A stretch of 64,000 nucleotides of DNA from NCBI GenBank assembly GCA_009780035.1, contig WRAU01000003.1, positions 113,945 through 177,944 of the forward strand, read 5' to 3'. Numbering within the stretch: position 1 is the first letter of the stretch; every line of letters starts with the position of its first letter. The position numbers and the translations under genes are program-made. Source of the DNA: Alphaproteobacteria bacterium. Its GTDB lineage: Bacteria > Pseudomonadota > Alphaproteobacteria > WRAU01 > Hepatincolaceae. Shown here piece after piece: positions 43,558 through 53,183 of the stretch. Below the pieces are notes generated by a model. That model was not told the DNA's origin. It was given only the letters and a program-made list of their open reading frames with translations, and did not search any database.

Positions 43558-44492
43558 CAAATAAATTAGCAATAATAGTTCCAGTATATAACGAAGAAGA
43601 GGCATTAGAGATATCATCAGGGAAGTTATTGGATATTATAAAAAAACTTATTGCTAAAAATAAAATATCTTCAGAATCTTACATAGTATTTGTTAATGAT
43701 GGTTCTAAAGATAAATCCTTAAATATAATAAAAGATTTAGCAAAAAAACATAAAGAAATTAAAGGCATAGCTTTATCAAAAAACTTTGGACATCAAGGAG
43801 CTTTATTATGCGGGCTGCTTGAGAGTGAAGCCGATGTTTACATATCCATAGATGCCGATCTGCAAGATGATACGGCAAAAATAGAAGAAATGATAGATTT
43901 ATACAGTGCAGGCAATCACATAGTTTTTGGAGTTAGAAAGAAAAGAACTACCGATACATTTTTTAAAAAGCATACTGCAGTTTTATACTATAATTTGCTA
44001 AAGTTCTTAGGTGTTGATATTATTCCAAATCATGCAGATTATCGTTTAATGAGCAACTTAGCAGTTGATAAATTAAAGTTATTCAAAGAAAGGAACCTTT
44101 TTTTAAGAGGAATAATAACAAGAATTGGGTTAAAATCATCAACAGTTTATTATGATAGGCTTGCTCGCGAACAAGGAGAAACAAAATATACTCTGCATAA
44201 AATGCTAGCCTTAGCCTTTAATGGCATTTTTGCTTTTTCTACAATTCCTTTAAGGTTTATAGCTTTTTTTGCCGCAGTTTTTATTATTTTTAGTTTAGTT
44301 ATTTTTATCTATATTTTGTTTTCATATTTAGAGAATAATATAATAAAAGGATGGACATCTCTTATAGCTTCTATATATTTTGTAGGAGGGCTTATTTTGT
44401 TATCTTTAGCGATAATTGCTGAATATATAGCCAGAATATATACTGAAACTAAAGCTAGACCCCTTTATATAATAGAGGAAAAATTTGAGTAG
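43554..44492 (+). CDS. GtrB-like bactoprenol glycosyltransferase (GT2)
   Basis: The 312-residue protein is a GT2 enzyme of the GtrB/dolichol-phosphate-mannose synthase type, which loads a sugar from a nucleotide donor onto undecaprenyl phosphate. It has VPVYNEEEALEISS, the NDGSKDKS loop, the metal-binding SIDADLQDD (about 101-109) and ALSKNFGHQGALLCG, then two C-terminal membrane segments (about 225-300). It is coupled to the GT-C upstream and followed 9 nt later by a gtrA-like gene, the standard three-part Gtr module. Confidence 0.9.
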   Translation: MTNKLAIIVPVYNEEEALEISSGKLLDIIKKLIAKNKISSESYIVFVNDGSKDKSLNIIKDLAKKHKEIKGIALSKNFGHQGALLCGLLESEADVYISIDADLQDDTAKIEEMIDLYSAGNHIVFGVRKKRTTDTFFKKHTAVLYYNLLKFLGVDIIPNHADYRLMSNLAVDKLKLFKERNLFLRGIITRIGLKSSTVYYDRLAREQGETKYTLHKMLALAFNGIFAFSTIPLRFIAFFAAVFIIFSLVIFIYILFSYLENNIIKGWTSLIASIYFVGGLILLSLAIIAEYIARIYTETKARPLYIIEEKFE

Positions 44493-44500
44493 AAATAACA

Positions 44501-44938
44501 ATGACCTTTATTAAAAAAATCTTTACCATTTGGTTTTCTTTACCGCAATTTATAAGATTTATCCTTGTAGGAGGATATAATACGGTATTTGGTTATGTAG
44601 TATTTGCGGCTCTTTATTATTATTGGGGAGAAAATATCCATTATGCAATAATATTATTTTTTGCGTATTTAATAGGAATACTTAATAATTTTATCCTCTT
44701 TAAAATATTTGTCTTTAAAACTAAAGGCAATTGGCTAAAAGAGGGTATATCTACTTATATATCATATGCATTTATTTATCCCATAAATGCGATATTGTTA
44801 TTTATTACTATAGATATGTATAAACTATCAGCGTATATGGGGCAGGGAATATCCATTGTTATTACCACAACCATAACCTACCTTGTGCTAAAATTCTTTG
44901 CTTTTAAGAAGAGGAATATCAATAGGGGCAATCACTAG
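44501..44938 (+). CDS. GtrA-like family membrane protein
   Basis: The 145-residue protein has four membrane helices (about 19-38, 44-66, 78-104, 112-136) and the GtrA signature FILVGGYNTVFGYVVFAALYY. GtrA proteins are thought to flip the undecaprenyl-linked sugar made by GtrB. Its 3' end overlaps the convergent minus-strand gene by about 20 nt. Confidence 0.88.
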   Translation: MTFIKKIFTIWFSLPQFIRFILVGGYNTVFGYVVFAALYYYWGENIHYAIILFFAYLIGILNNFILFKIFVFKTKGNWLKEGISTYISYAFIYPINAILLFITIDMYKLSAYMGQGISIVITTTITYLVLKFFAFKKRNINRGNH

Positions 44939-46572
44939 GGTCAACTATAGATTTACCAATGTATATGTCCTGTGTTGGAGTGCTAAGTATTAATTTAGCT
45001 CCATTAGAGATGGTTATACTAAGTATGGTTTTTTCATTTTCTATAAAATCTTTGTTGTTTCTAGCCTTTTCATTGTGATTAAAAACATATAAAACATTTT
45101 CATTAGGTAAAGTGCAAGCAGAATCTTGACGAGTCAGCCATTTTTGTATTGTTATTTTATTATTATCTATTATCAAATACGAAGCATATATTGGTGAAGC
45201 ATAAACATTTAAAGGCATTACTTCCCAAAAATTGCCGCCATAGATTCTTCTTATATTGTGTTCTTTTATCAATTGTTTAATTGGATTAATATTTCCTTCT
45301 AAATATTTGTTTCTGTTTTGGCTTTCAGAAAAATTATATGCTTTATATATTGAAAAACTAAAAATAAGTGCATTAAATACAGCAAATGATACCATATAAA
45401 CTTTCTTAATTTTTATTTTAGAAACTATAAAACTCATAAAAGCAATATATAGTAGAAATACTGCCCATAGCCAAGTTCTAAAGGTTCCCCCTTCATTAGT
45501 GTTAGTTAAAATAAGAACAAAAAGATTAGATAATAAACCAATAATAGATAAATAAAGTAGATAATCAGTGAAACATAAAGCGTTATTTTTTGTATTAATT
45601 AAATTAATTCTAAAATAATTCTTAAACAATTTTATTAAATAAGCTATTGTAATAACTAGCATTCCAAAATAAAAAGCCCATGACAATAGGGTAATTAAAT
45701 TAGAAAAAGCATCTAAGTTAAATTTACTATTCATAAAAAAGCTACTTTTTGTAGACTCTAAATAATGCGAATAATTTTTTATTATATCCCTTATTGAAAT
45801 GTGAATACCAAATTTTATATGCTCTGCTTATATTGTGATCAATAACTTTGTTGATTATTATTGCAGCTATAATAAAAGGCATGCCTAATAAAACAGGCTT
45901 GTAAATTTTACGCAGTCCAAATATTAAAGTTATACCTAATAAAAAAGGAGCAAGTATCAAATAGGCTCTTGCTGGCTCTTCTAAAGCTATTAAACATATT
46001 GTTAATATACTTAAAATAAAACTTATTTTCTGTCTTTCTGTTATAAACTTATAAAATTGGCTGATAAATACAAAAGCTAAAGCTACATTAGCTAAATGCG
46101 ATTGCTGGGTAATTATATAGTCCCTAGAAGCACCATTTAATAATAAAAGCAAGAATACGGTTGACACAACTAACAAACTATTTCGTAATGATTTATTTAC
46201 TGAGTATAAAGACATATAAATAACAAAAAACCAAAATACAAGGGCAACAGTAGCACCAACGAAATAAGCCTCATATCCGCTAAATCCTAAACCAAGAGCC
46301 AAGGCTATAAATATATTATTTCTTATTAAAATTAATTGATTGCCATAATTAAAAAGATGGGGAATCATGCTATTTTCATTCCACATGGCTGTTGCTAAAA
46401 CATAATGAGCAGCTTGATCTCCATGTAAAATAGTTACTTGTGCAAAAGCTAAATACGAAATAACTACTGGTATAACTAAACCTAAAATTATGAGTAAAGT
46501 ATTATATAATTTCATTGTATAAAAAGATTTTTCATCTTTGATTCCTACTAATTTATAAGAACTATTATACAA
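44919..46572 (-). pseudogene. Frameshifted polytopic GT-C-type glycosyltransferase
   Basis: Two minus-strand frames, 46572-45742 (276 aa, N-terminal half, TTG start, or ATG 46515) and 45734-44919 (271 aa, C-terminal half), read as one membrane protein of about 550 residues. Upstream of the second ATG its frame stays open (..HYLESTKSSFF) back to an A6 run at 45780-45775; removing one A joins GYNK to NYSHYLES. The N-terminal half has HGDQAAHYVL, an acidic loop after the first helix as in GT-C enzymes. It may be a real pseudogene, a phase-variable or slippage-decoded gene, or an assembly error. It is the only minus-strand gene in this part of the island. Confidence 0.7.
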
Positions 46573-46670
46573 AATATTACAAACTTTACATCAAATATTT
46601 AAGCGCTATTGATATTTATAGACATATGTTTTATTATACATAAATAGTTAATTTATAAGAGAGCGATTCT

Positions 46671-47702
46671 ATGGCAAAAAAATCTGCAATTATTACAGGT
46701 ATTACCGGTCAAGATGGTGGTTATTTAGCAAAATTACTGTTGGAAAAAGGCTATAAGGTTTATGGAGCATACAGACGGGGCTCGGAAGCAAGTTTCAATA
46801 AACTTCATGCCCATGGTATTTACGATCAAGTTGAGCTGCTTGAATTTGAACTGCTTGAATTTACCAATATCTGCAGAGTTCTCCAAAAATATCAGCCTGA
46901 TGAATTCTATAATTTAGCTGCGCAAAGTTTTGTTGGCACCTCTTTTGAACAGCCTATCTACACAACTCAAGTAGATGCCATAGGTCCAGCCTATATTCTT
47001 GAGGCAATTAGAAGCTATTCGCCGCACACTAAATTTTATCAAGCCTCGACTTCAGAAATGTTTGGATTAGTGCAAAGTGTTCCGCAATCAGAAAAAACTC
47101 CGTTTTATCCTAGAAGTCCTTATGGTGTAGCAAAGTTATACGCTCATTGGCTGACTATAAATTATAGAGAATCTTATAATCTGCATGCTAATTCTGGAAT
47201 TCTGTTTAATCATGAAAGCCCTATGCGCGGCAAAGAATTTGTTACTAGAAAAATTACCGACCATTTAGCGAAAATTTTCTGCAAAATAACCGATAAGCCT
47301 TTAGAATTAGGTAATTTGCATAGTAAAAGAGATTGGGGTTTTGCCGGAGATTATGTAGAAGCCATGTGGCTAATGCTGCAGCAAGAAAAAGCAGATGATT
47401 ATGTGGTATCTACTGGAGAAACCTATGAAATTATTGAGTTTGTTAATTTAGCAGCTAGCATTTGCGGTTTTGATTTAGAATGGAGCGGTGAAAACGAAAC
47501 CGAAAAAGCCATAGATAAAAAGACAGGAAAAACCTTAGTGCAGGTGAATCCTAAGTTTTATAGACCAGCTGAGGTTGAGCTTTTAATTGGTGATTCTAAA
47601 AAAGCTGAAACTCAATTAGGCTGGAAAAGAAAAGTTGATTTCCCATCTTTAGTAAAAATGATGATGGAAAATGACATTGCCATATATCAAAAAAAGCAGT
47701 AA
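46671..47702 (+). CDS. gmd: GDP-mannose 4,6-dehydratase
   Basis: Gmd makes GDP-4-keto-6-deoxymannose from GDP-mannose. The 343-residue SDR protein has the NADP-binding TGITGQDGGYLAKLLLEKGY, the YRRGSEASFNKL loop, catalytic STSEMFG and YGVAKLYAHW (YxxxK), and NHESPMRGKEFVTRKIT. ManC follows 3 nt later. No reductase or aminotransferase using its product (fcl, rmd, per) is visible in the window. Confidence 0.96.
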   Translation: MAKKSAIITGITGQDGGYLAKLLLEKGYKVYGAYRRGSEASFNKLHAHGIYDQVELLEFELLEFTNICRVLQKYQPDEFYNLAAQSFVGTSFEQPIYTTQVDAIGPAYILEAIRSYSPHTKFYQASTSEMFGLVQSVPQSEKTPFYPRSPYGVAKLYAHWLTINYRESYNLHANSGILFNHESPMRGKEFVTRKITDHLAKIFCKITDKPLELGNLHSKRDWGFAGDYVEAMWLMLQQEKADDYVVSTGETYEIIEFVNLAASICGFDLEWSGENETEKAIDKKTGKTLVQVNPKFYRPAEVELLIGDSKKAETQLGWKRKVDFPSLVKMMMENDIAIYQKKQ

Positions 47703-47705
47703 GCA

Positions 47706-48752
47706 ATGAAAATATCCCCAGTAATTATGTGCGGAGGGGTTGGCAGCAGGCTATGGCCGTTATCAACCCTAAAAAAGCCGAAGCAGTTTTTAAAGTTTTT
47801 TAATAGCAGCGAAAGTTTATTGCAACGGACGGTTCTGCGTTTTTGGTGTAAAGAACATTTTTCTAGCCCTATATTTTTAACCAATGCTATTTATATTGAG
47901 ATTTTAGAAGAGCAACTTAAGGAAATTGGAGTTTCAAATTATTCAATTATTGCCGAACCTTTTGCTAAAAATACCGCACCAGCCTTAACAATGGCAGCCA
48001 TGTTTGTAAAAAATCACAGACCTAATGACTTAGTGATTGCAGTTCCTGCGGATTCTTATATAAATAACAATGGTATTTTTATTGATGCAGTTTATGCAGC
48101 GAAAAATCATATAGAAAATAACGATAATTTTATACTATTCGGCATTGAACCAGCCTATCCAGAAGAGGGTTTTGGTTATATGAAACCTAAGTTTGATAGC
48201 AGCAATACGGTAATTAAACAGATTGAGTATTTTTTTGAAAAACCAACTAAAGAAAAAGCTATTGAATACATGGAAAGCGGGTGTTTGTGGAATTCAGGAA
48301 TTGTTATGTTTAAACCATCTTTATTTTTAAAAGAGCTGGATAATAAAAATAAAAATCTTGTTAGTTTGTGTCAGTCTTCTTATAAAATTTCTTCGCTTAA
48401 AGAAAATACTTTTTGGATAAATCCTAAGTATTTTGAAGATGTAGCAAATATATCTATAGATTATGCTTTATTGGAGGTTTCTTCCTTGTCTAATGTTATT
48501 CCTATTGTAGGCATTAGTTGGAATGATGTGGGGTCATGGAAGTCCGTTTACGATCTTTCACAAAAAGATAATAACGGCAATACAATAATAGGCAATGTTA
48601 AAGCGATTGATTGTGTCAACTGCTATATTTATTCTCCGGAAAGCCTAACTGCTGTTGTAGGATTAAAAAATAAAATTATTATTAATCTTAAAGATATTTG
48701 TCTAAATATTGATATAAATGAAACACAAAATATTAAACAGATTTCTAATTAA
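47706..48752 (+). CDS. manC: Mannose-1-phosphate guanylyltransferase
   Basis: ManC makes GDP-mannose. The 348-residue protein has the nucleotide-binding MCGGVGSRLWPLSTLKKPKQ, the VIAVPADSYI metal-site region and EKPTKEKAIEYMESGCLWNSG. It lacks the phosphomannose isomerase domain found in bifunctional ManC, so mannose-6-phosphate must come from elsewhere. With the phosphomannomutase at 54.5 kb and Gmd it forms a GDP-sugar route. Confidence 0.95.
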   Translation: MKISPVIMCGGVGSRLWPLSTLKKPKQFLKFFNSSESLLQRTVLRFWCKEHFSSPIFLTNAIYIEILEEQLKEIGVSNYSIIAEPFAKNTAPALTMAAMFVKNHRPNDLVIAVPADSYINNNGIFIDAVYAAKNHIENNDNFILFGIEPAYPEEGFGYMKPKFDSSNTVIKQIEYFFEKPTKEKAIEYMESGCLWNSGIVMFKPSLFLKELDNKNKNLVSLCQSSYKISSLKENTFWINPKYFEDVANISIDYALLEVSSLSNVIPIVGISWNDVGSWKSVYDLSQKDNNGNTIIGNVKAIDCVNCYIYSPESLTAVVGLKNKIIINLKDICLNIDINETQNIKQISN

Positions 48753-48771
48753 ACTAATATGGTGATATAAA

Positions 48772-49113
48772 ATGATTATTGGTATTAAAAAAGATATAAA
48801 CTGCAATATTATAAAAACAAGATTTATGTTTTTATGGATGCCTATTTTTAAAAAGATTAAATATATAGATAACAAGAGAAAAGTAATTAAAATACTTGAA
48901 CTGACTGTTTATAATAGATGTGATCATTCTATGGATAATCAAAATCAAATATGCGAGCCTGCCAACAATATTAATGAAATAAAGAATGAAGTTAGCACAA
49001 ACAATACAAATACTCTCTTAGAGGTTGAGTTGCTGGTTAAAGCCGTAGCTAGTGGTTTAAGGGATATCAAAAGATTAGAGAACAAATTGAGCAATATAAA
49101 TAAAGACATTTAG
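48772..49113 (+). CDS. Small hypothetical protein
   Basis: The 113-residue frame lies between manC and a GT4 gene with gaps of 19 and 11 nt, in keeping with an operon. The N-terminal half is Lys/Ile-rich, and the C-terminal half (about 80-113) looks like an amphipathic helix (LLEVELLVKAVASGLRDI). The ribosome site is weak (GGTGATATAAA). No family is recognised; it could be a remnant. Confidence 0.4.
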   Translation: MIIGIKKDINCNIIKTRFMFLWMPIFKKIKYIDNKRKVIKILELTVYNRCDHSMDNQNQICEPANNINEIKNEVSTNNTNTLLEVELLVKAVASGLRDIKRLENKLSNINKDI

Positions 49114-49124
49114 TTGGTATAGTT

Positions 49125-50213
49125 ATGAAGATTGGAGTGCTGGGAGATATTTTATCGTATGATGGCAGGGGAATAGCACGAGCTACAAGTTTTTTATTTT
49201 CTAATATTAATAGGTTATTTCCAGATTTAGAGCTTAATTTGCTAAGTAATAAGCCTTTAATTAATAAGTTTGCTGATAATTATTTAACAATTTCTCCTGC
49301 TCCAAACCATGTAGCAAAATATGCGCTAGATTATTTAATTTGCCCTTGGGGTCATTGGCATCCTAGTGGTATTATTGCTTATAAAAAATCTTGCCCTAAT
49401 ACTAAACTAATTACCTTTATCCACGATATAATTCCTATGCTTATTTCTGATGATGGAGATAGATTATCACCATCACCTACTGTTGCTAATATAAATTACA
49501 AAAATTTTATTCAAGCAATTATTGATAATACAGATATTATTTTAGTAAGTTCAGAATATACTAAACATGATTTAATACACCACTTAGATATGAAGCGAAA
49601 AAATATTTATACCATACCTTTTTCTCATATGCTAGAGAAACCAACTATATTAGGATATAATCCGTATTCTTTTCCTTTCTTTTTATACAATGGTGGCTAT
49701 GATTATAGAAAAGGAGTTTCTCATATTTTAGATAATTTTCTACAATTAAAACTCAGAGAAAAAATTGTAGCTAATCTAGTTTTAACTGGCACTTATCACT
49801 CTTTAAATCAGCGGACAGATTTTCTTATTAATTATGGTAAAAATAAAGGTTGGGTTTGTGAGACAGGTTATATTAGCGATGAAGAATTAGCTAATTTATT
49901 TTCTAATGCGGTAGCCTTATTATATCCCTCATTATATGAAGGATTTGGGTTGCCTCCATTAGAGGCTATGCATTTAGACTGTCCTGTAATTACTACAAGA
50001 AGCTCTTCTATACCAGAAGTATGTGGTGATGCTGCTTATTATATAGATAGAGAGAATGAGGATGAATTTCAGCAGGTCTTTATCGACCTAGAAAATAATG
50101 CCGACTTAAGAAATCAACTGATAGTAAAAGGTAAAGAAAATATCAAAAGGTTTTCTTGGGAAAAATCTGCAAGTAAACTTGTAGATATATTAAAACAAAA
50201 TTTAACTAAATGA
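49125..50213 (+). CDS. Glycosyltransferase family 4 protein
   Basis: The 362-residue GT-B enzyme has an N-terminal acceptor domain ([19 protein letters not shown]) and a C-terminal donor domain with [31 protein letters not shown] (the E-x7-E motif) and [19 protein letters not shown]. Its closest match in style is mannosyl- or rhamnosyltransferases; with ManC and Gmd upstream, a GDP-sugar donor is plausible but unproven. Confidence 0.9.
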   Translation: MKIGVLGDILSYDGRGIARATSFLFSNINRLFPDLELNLLSNKPLINKFADNYLTISPAPNHVAKYALDYLICPWGHWHPSGIIAYKKSCPNTKLITFIHDIIPMLISDDGDRLSPSPTVANINYKNFIQAIIDNTDIILVSSEYTKHDLIHHLDMKRKNIYTIPFSHMLEKPTILGYNPYSFPFFLYNGGYDYRKGVSHILDNFLQLKLREKIVANLVLTGTYHSLNQRTDFLINYGKNKGWVCETGYISDEELANLFSNAVALLYPSLYEGFGLPPLEAMHLDCPVITTRSSSIPEVCGDAAYYIDRENEDEFQQVFIDLENNADLRNQLIVKGKENIKRFSWEKSASKLVDILKQNLTK

Positions 50214-50223
50214 AATAGATATT

Positions 50224-52437
50224 ATGCAAAAACCAAAAATATCAGTAGTAATAAACACATATAATAGAGCTTTAGTGTTAGAAGAAACTTTATCATCATT
50301 GTATTATTTAGAATATCCTGATTTTGAAGTTATTGTGGTTAATGGACCAAGTACTGATAATACCGAAGAAATTCTATTAAAGTATGAAAGTGATATTAAA
50401 ATAGGCAGAACATCTAAGCGCAATCTCAGTATATCAAGAAATATTGGCATAGCCATGGCTGCCGGCGATTATGTGGCTTTCATAGATGATGATGCAATTC
50501 CTGATAGAAAATGGCTTAATAAACTTCTTAAATCGTTTAATACTCCAGAGGTTGCTGGTGGTGGTGGTGATGTGTTTGATATTACTGGTATAGCTTACCA
50601 AGCTCGCAGAATTTGTTCTGATAGATTTGGAAATAGTTTTTTAGATTATAAAAATAATTCACCTGTAGCTATACCTAGTGCTTCATCTTTTATTGCAGTT
50701 ATGGGTGTTAATAATATTTTTCGAAAAGATATACTGTTGAAGATAGGAGGATTTGACGAGCAATATGATTATTTTTTAGATGAAACTGATTTGTGTTCTA
50801 GGATTGTAGATGCAGGATATTATATAAATTATGCAGAAGGAGCTGATGTTTACCACAAATTTGCATCATCTAATATTAGGGATGATAGAAAAATAGCTTT
50901 AGATTATAAAAGTATAGTAAAAAATATAATTTACTACTGTAATCAATATAAAGGAATTACTACATATAGTCTTATTGAGCAAAAAATAAATATTAGTATT
51001 GATAATATTAAGCAAGTTTTATTGCATCATTACTATAATCATAATCTTAACAAGATGGAATATCAAAACTCTTTAAAAACTATTGAAGAAGGAATTAAAT
51101 TAGGGGAAGAAAGTATTAAACGAGGTTATCGTTTATTAATTAACGAAGAAACTCTGCAAAAATATAAGTCAGAGTTTAAAAAATTCCCTAATTTCTTTAA
51201 TGAAGATTTTAGCAAAAAGAAAACAATTGTATTTATTACTCATGAATACCTGCCGATTACTGGAGGAACAGCATCTTTAGTTTATACTTCAGCACGAGAA
51301 TTAGTAAAAAAAGGACATAATGTTCATGTAATTACTTGTGATGAAGAAAAATATGAACATCCTAGTATTGAATTTCAAGAAAATATATGGGTGCATAGAG
51401 TAAAAACAAGAAGATATGATTGGGATTTTTTAAGACAACATACTCCCTATGATATAGATATGGATATGGAGGATAGAAATATCTGGTATTTAAGCAGGTT
51501 ATATACTCTTTATGAAGAATTATGTAAAATTCAAGAAAAGCATAATATTTCTATAGTCCATGGTTTTCTTTCTAGTGCAATACCTTTATATGTTTTAAAT
51601 GATGAAAAATTTAATTGCTCTATGACTCTTATAACTTCTGCTATTCATACATTTACAGATCACCCTATTTATTTTAGATTATTCTTACAAGTAGAAAAAT
51701 ACTGTGTTGAGAAGTGTGAAAATATTTTAGGCGATAGCAATTATATTTTATCACTAACCAGAGAGCTTTGTCCTTATATGCCAGATTCAAAAGTAATTCT
51801 ATTAGGTTTGCCAGATTTGACCTTAGATGAAAATTATCCACAACTAAATAATAAAGAAAAAGACAAAATAGAAATATTATTTCTAGGAAGATTTGAGGAA
51901 AGGAAAGGAATAGATTTGCTATTAGCAGTAATTCCAGAGATATGCAAAGATTATGGGAATGTAGTATTTAGGTTAGCGGGAAACAACACTTTAGTAGTAT
52001 CTTCCAATAACCACAAACCTTACAAAGAAACATTTTTAGAAGAACATAGCAATTTAGTAAGTGAAGGCAAGGTAATATTTGAAGGCAGAGTAGATGATAT
52101 AATACCTTACTATAAAAATTGTGATATATTCGTAGCGCCATCACGCTTTGAATCTTTTGGTTTGGTATATGTAGAAGCTATGATGTTTGCAAAACCAACC
52201 ATAGGAACAAATGTAAGTGCAATACCAGAAGTGGTAGAAAATGGTATAACTGGAATATTATTTGAGCCAGAAAACACGGAAAGTTTAAAAGCAGCAATAA
52301 TAAAATTAATAGAAAATCCTGAATTAAGAAAGCAAATGGGAAAAGCGGGCAGAAAAAGATATGAAGAAAAATTTACTGCAGAAATTATGGCTAATAATCT
52401 TCTTGAGTATTACAATTCTATTATTAAAGATAATTAA
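50224..52437 (+). CDS. Bifunctional GT2-GT4 glycosyltransferase
   Basis: In this 737-residue fusion, residues about 5-260 are a GT2 (GT-A) domain with SVVINTYNRALVLEETLSSL, the metal-binding FIDDD (86-90) and a GGFDEQYDYFLDETDL acceptor motif. After a helical linker, residues about 332-735 are a GT4 (GT-B) domain starting KKTIVFITHEYLPITGG and containing ILFLGRFEERKGIDLLL and PSRFESFGLVYVEAM. One polypeptide could thus add two successive sugars to a repeat unit. No membrane segments are seen. Confidence 0.88.
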   Translation: MQKPKISVVINTYNRALVLEETLSSLYYLEYPDFEVIVVNGPSTDNTEEILLKYESDIKIGRTSKRNLSISRNIGIAMAAGDYVAFIDDDAIPDRKWLNKLLKSFNTPEVAGGGGDVFDITGIAYQARRICSDRFGNSFLDYKNNSPVAIPSASSFIAVMGVNNIFRKDILLKIGGFDEQYDYFLDETDLCSRIVDAGYYINYAEGADVYHKFASSNIRDDRKIALDYKSIVKNIIYYCNQYKGITTYSLIEQKINISIDNIKQVLLHHYYNHNLNKMEYQNSLKTIEEGIKLGEESIKRGYRLLINEETLQKYKSEFKKFPNFFNEDFSKKKTIVFITHEYLPITGGTASLVYTSARELVKKGHNVHVITCDEEKYEHPSIEFQENIWVHRVKTRRYDWDFLRQHTPYDIDMDMEDRNIWYLSRLYTLYEELCKIQEKHNISIVHGFLSSAIPLYVLNDEKFNCSMTLITSAIHTFTDHPIYFRLFLQVEKYCVEKCENILGDSNYILSLTRELCPYMPDSKVILLGLPDLTLDENYPQLNNKEKDKIEILFLGRFEERKGIDLLLAVIPEICKDYGNVVFRLAGNNTLVVSSNNHKPYKETFLEEHSNLVSEGKVIFEGRVDDIIPYYKNCDIFVAPSRFESFGLVYVEAMMFAKPTIGTNVSAIPEVVENGITGILFEPENTESLKAAIIKLIENPELRKQMGKAGRKRYEEKFTAEIMANNLLEYYNSIIKDN

Positions 52438-52448
52438 ATAGGCTTAGA

Positions 52449-53105
52449 ATGTTTGTTTTTAATTTTTTTAAAAGAAAGAAAAATATAGTATTTATTGTAA
52501 GAGATTATGAAGTTACAAGTGGTTTTACAAATACTATAACAACAATTGCAGAAGAATTAGCAAAATATGCGAAGGTTCAAATAATAACTCCTGCTTTTTC
52601 TTACTCTAAAGATCCAAAAGGAATAGGAAGCAATGAATCTATTATTAAAAATAAGATTATTTTACATAAAGTAAGTTCCGAACATTTATCCAAAGATTTT
52701 GTAGATAATTTATTTTCTGATGTTAACGATGAATTGAAGCAAGTATTAGATTATAATTATATAAATATGATATTTCCTTTGTATAAAAAATTACTTCATC
52801 TTAATAAAAAACAAAAGATAGATATAGTTTGTGCTTTTGCTCCTACATCTCCACATTTTTTTGCATTAAGAGATTCTAAATTTAGGGTAGTTTCTATTTT
52901 AGCAACACCTTTTGGTTTTAAAAAAGATGGCAGTTTTGATAAGGATTCTTTTTTTAGTCGATTTGATATTGAAGCAATGAAGCATACCAAGTATGTTATT
53001 GCAGATAGCCATAGTATTATAGAGGTCTGTGATAGGTATTATAATGGCAATATTCCGCAAGCCAAAACAATACATCTAGGATTAAAGGATAAAAATTATA
53101 AATAA
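52449..53105 (+). CDS. GT4-type glycosyltransferase, N-terminal half only
   Basis: This 218-residue product corresponds to the acceptor-binding Rossmann domain of a GT-B enzyme (KNIVFIVRDYEVTSGFTNTI; YVIADSHSIIEV). It ends at TIHLGLKDKNYK, exactly where the donor domain should begin (compare KVILLGLPDL in the preceding gene). The catalytic C-terminal half is missing. A family A-like palindrome follows within about 15 bases, so loss may be linked to its insertion. Probably inactive alone unless it works with another subunit. Confidence 0.7.
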   Translation: MFVFNFFKRKKNIVFIVRDYEVTSGFTNTITTIAEELAKYAKVQIITPAFSYSKDPKGIGSNESIIKNKIILHKVSSEHLSKDFVDNLFSDVNDELKQVLDYNYINMIFPLYKKLLHLNKKQKIDIVCAFAPTSPHFFALRDSKFRVVSILATPFGFKKDGSFDKDSFFSRFDIEAMKHTKYVIADSHSIIEVCDRYYNGNIPQAKTIHLGLKDKNYK

Positions 53106-53109
53106 TTTA

Positions 53110-53180
53110 GTGTATGTAAGTTTTATTATTGTGTATTCTAAATACATATTAGAATAATAATTTTATTAACAAATAGAGAA
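53110..53180. repeat. Family A-type palindrome
   Basis: TTATTATT and AATAATAA form the apical stem around GTGTATTCTAAATACATATTAG, which carries the family loop word; the right flank ends ACAAATAGAGAAA like the other copies. It sits between a half GT4 gene and the GT29 gene. Confidence 0.5.
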
Positions 53181-53183
53181 AAA

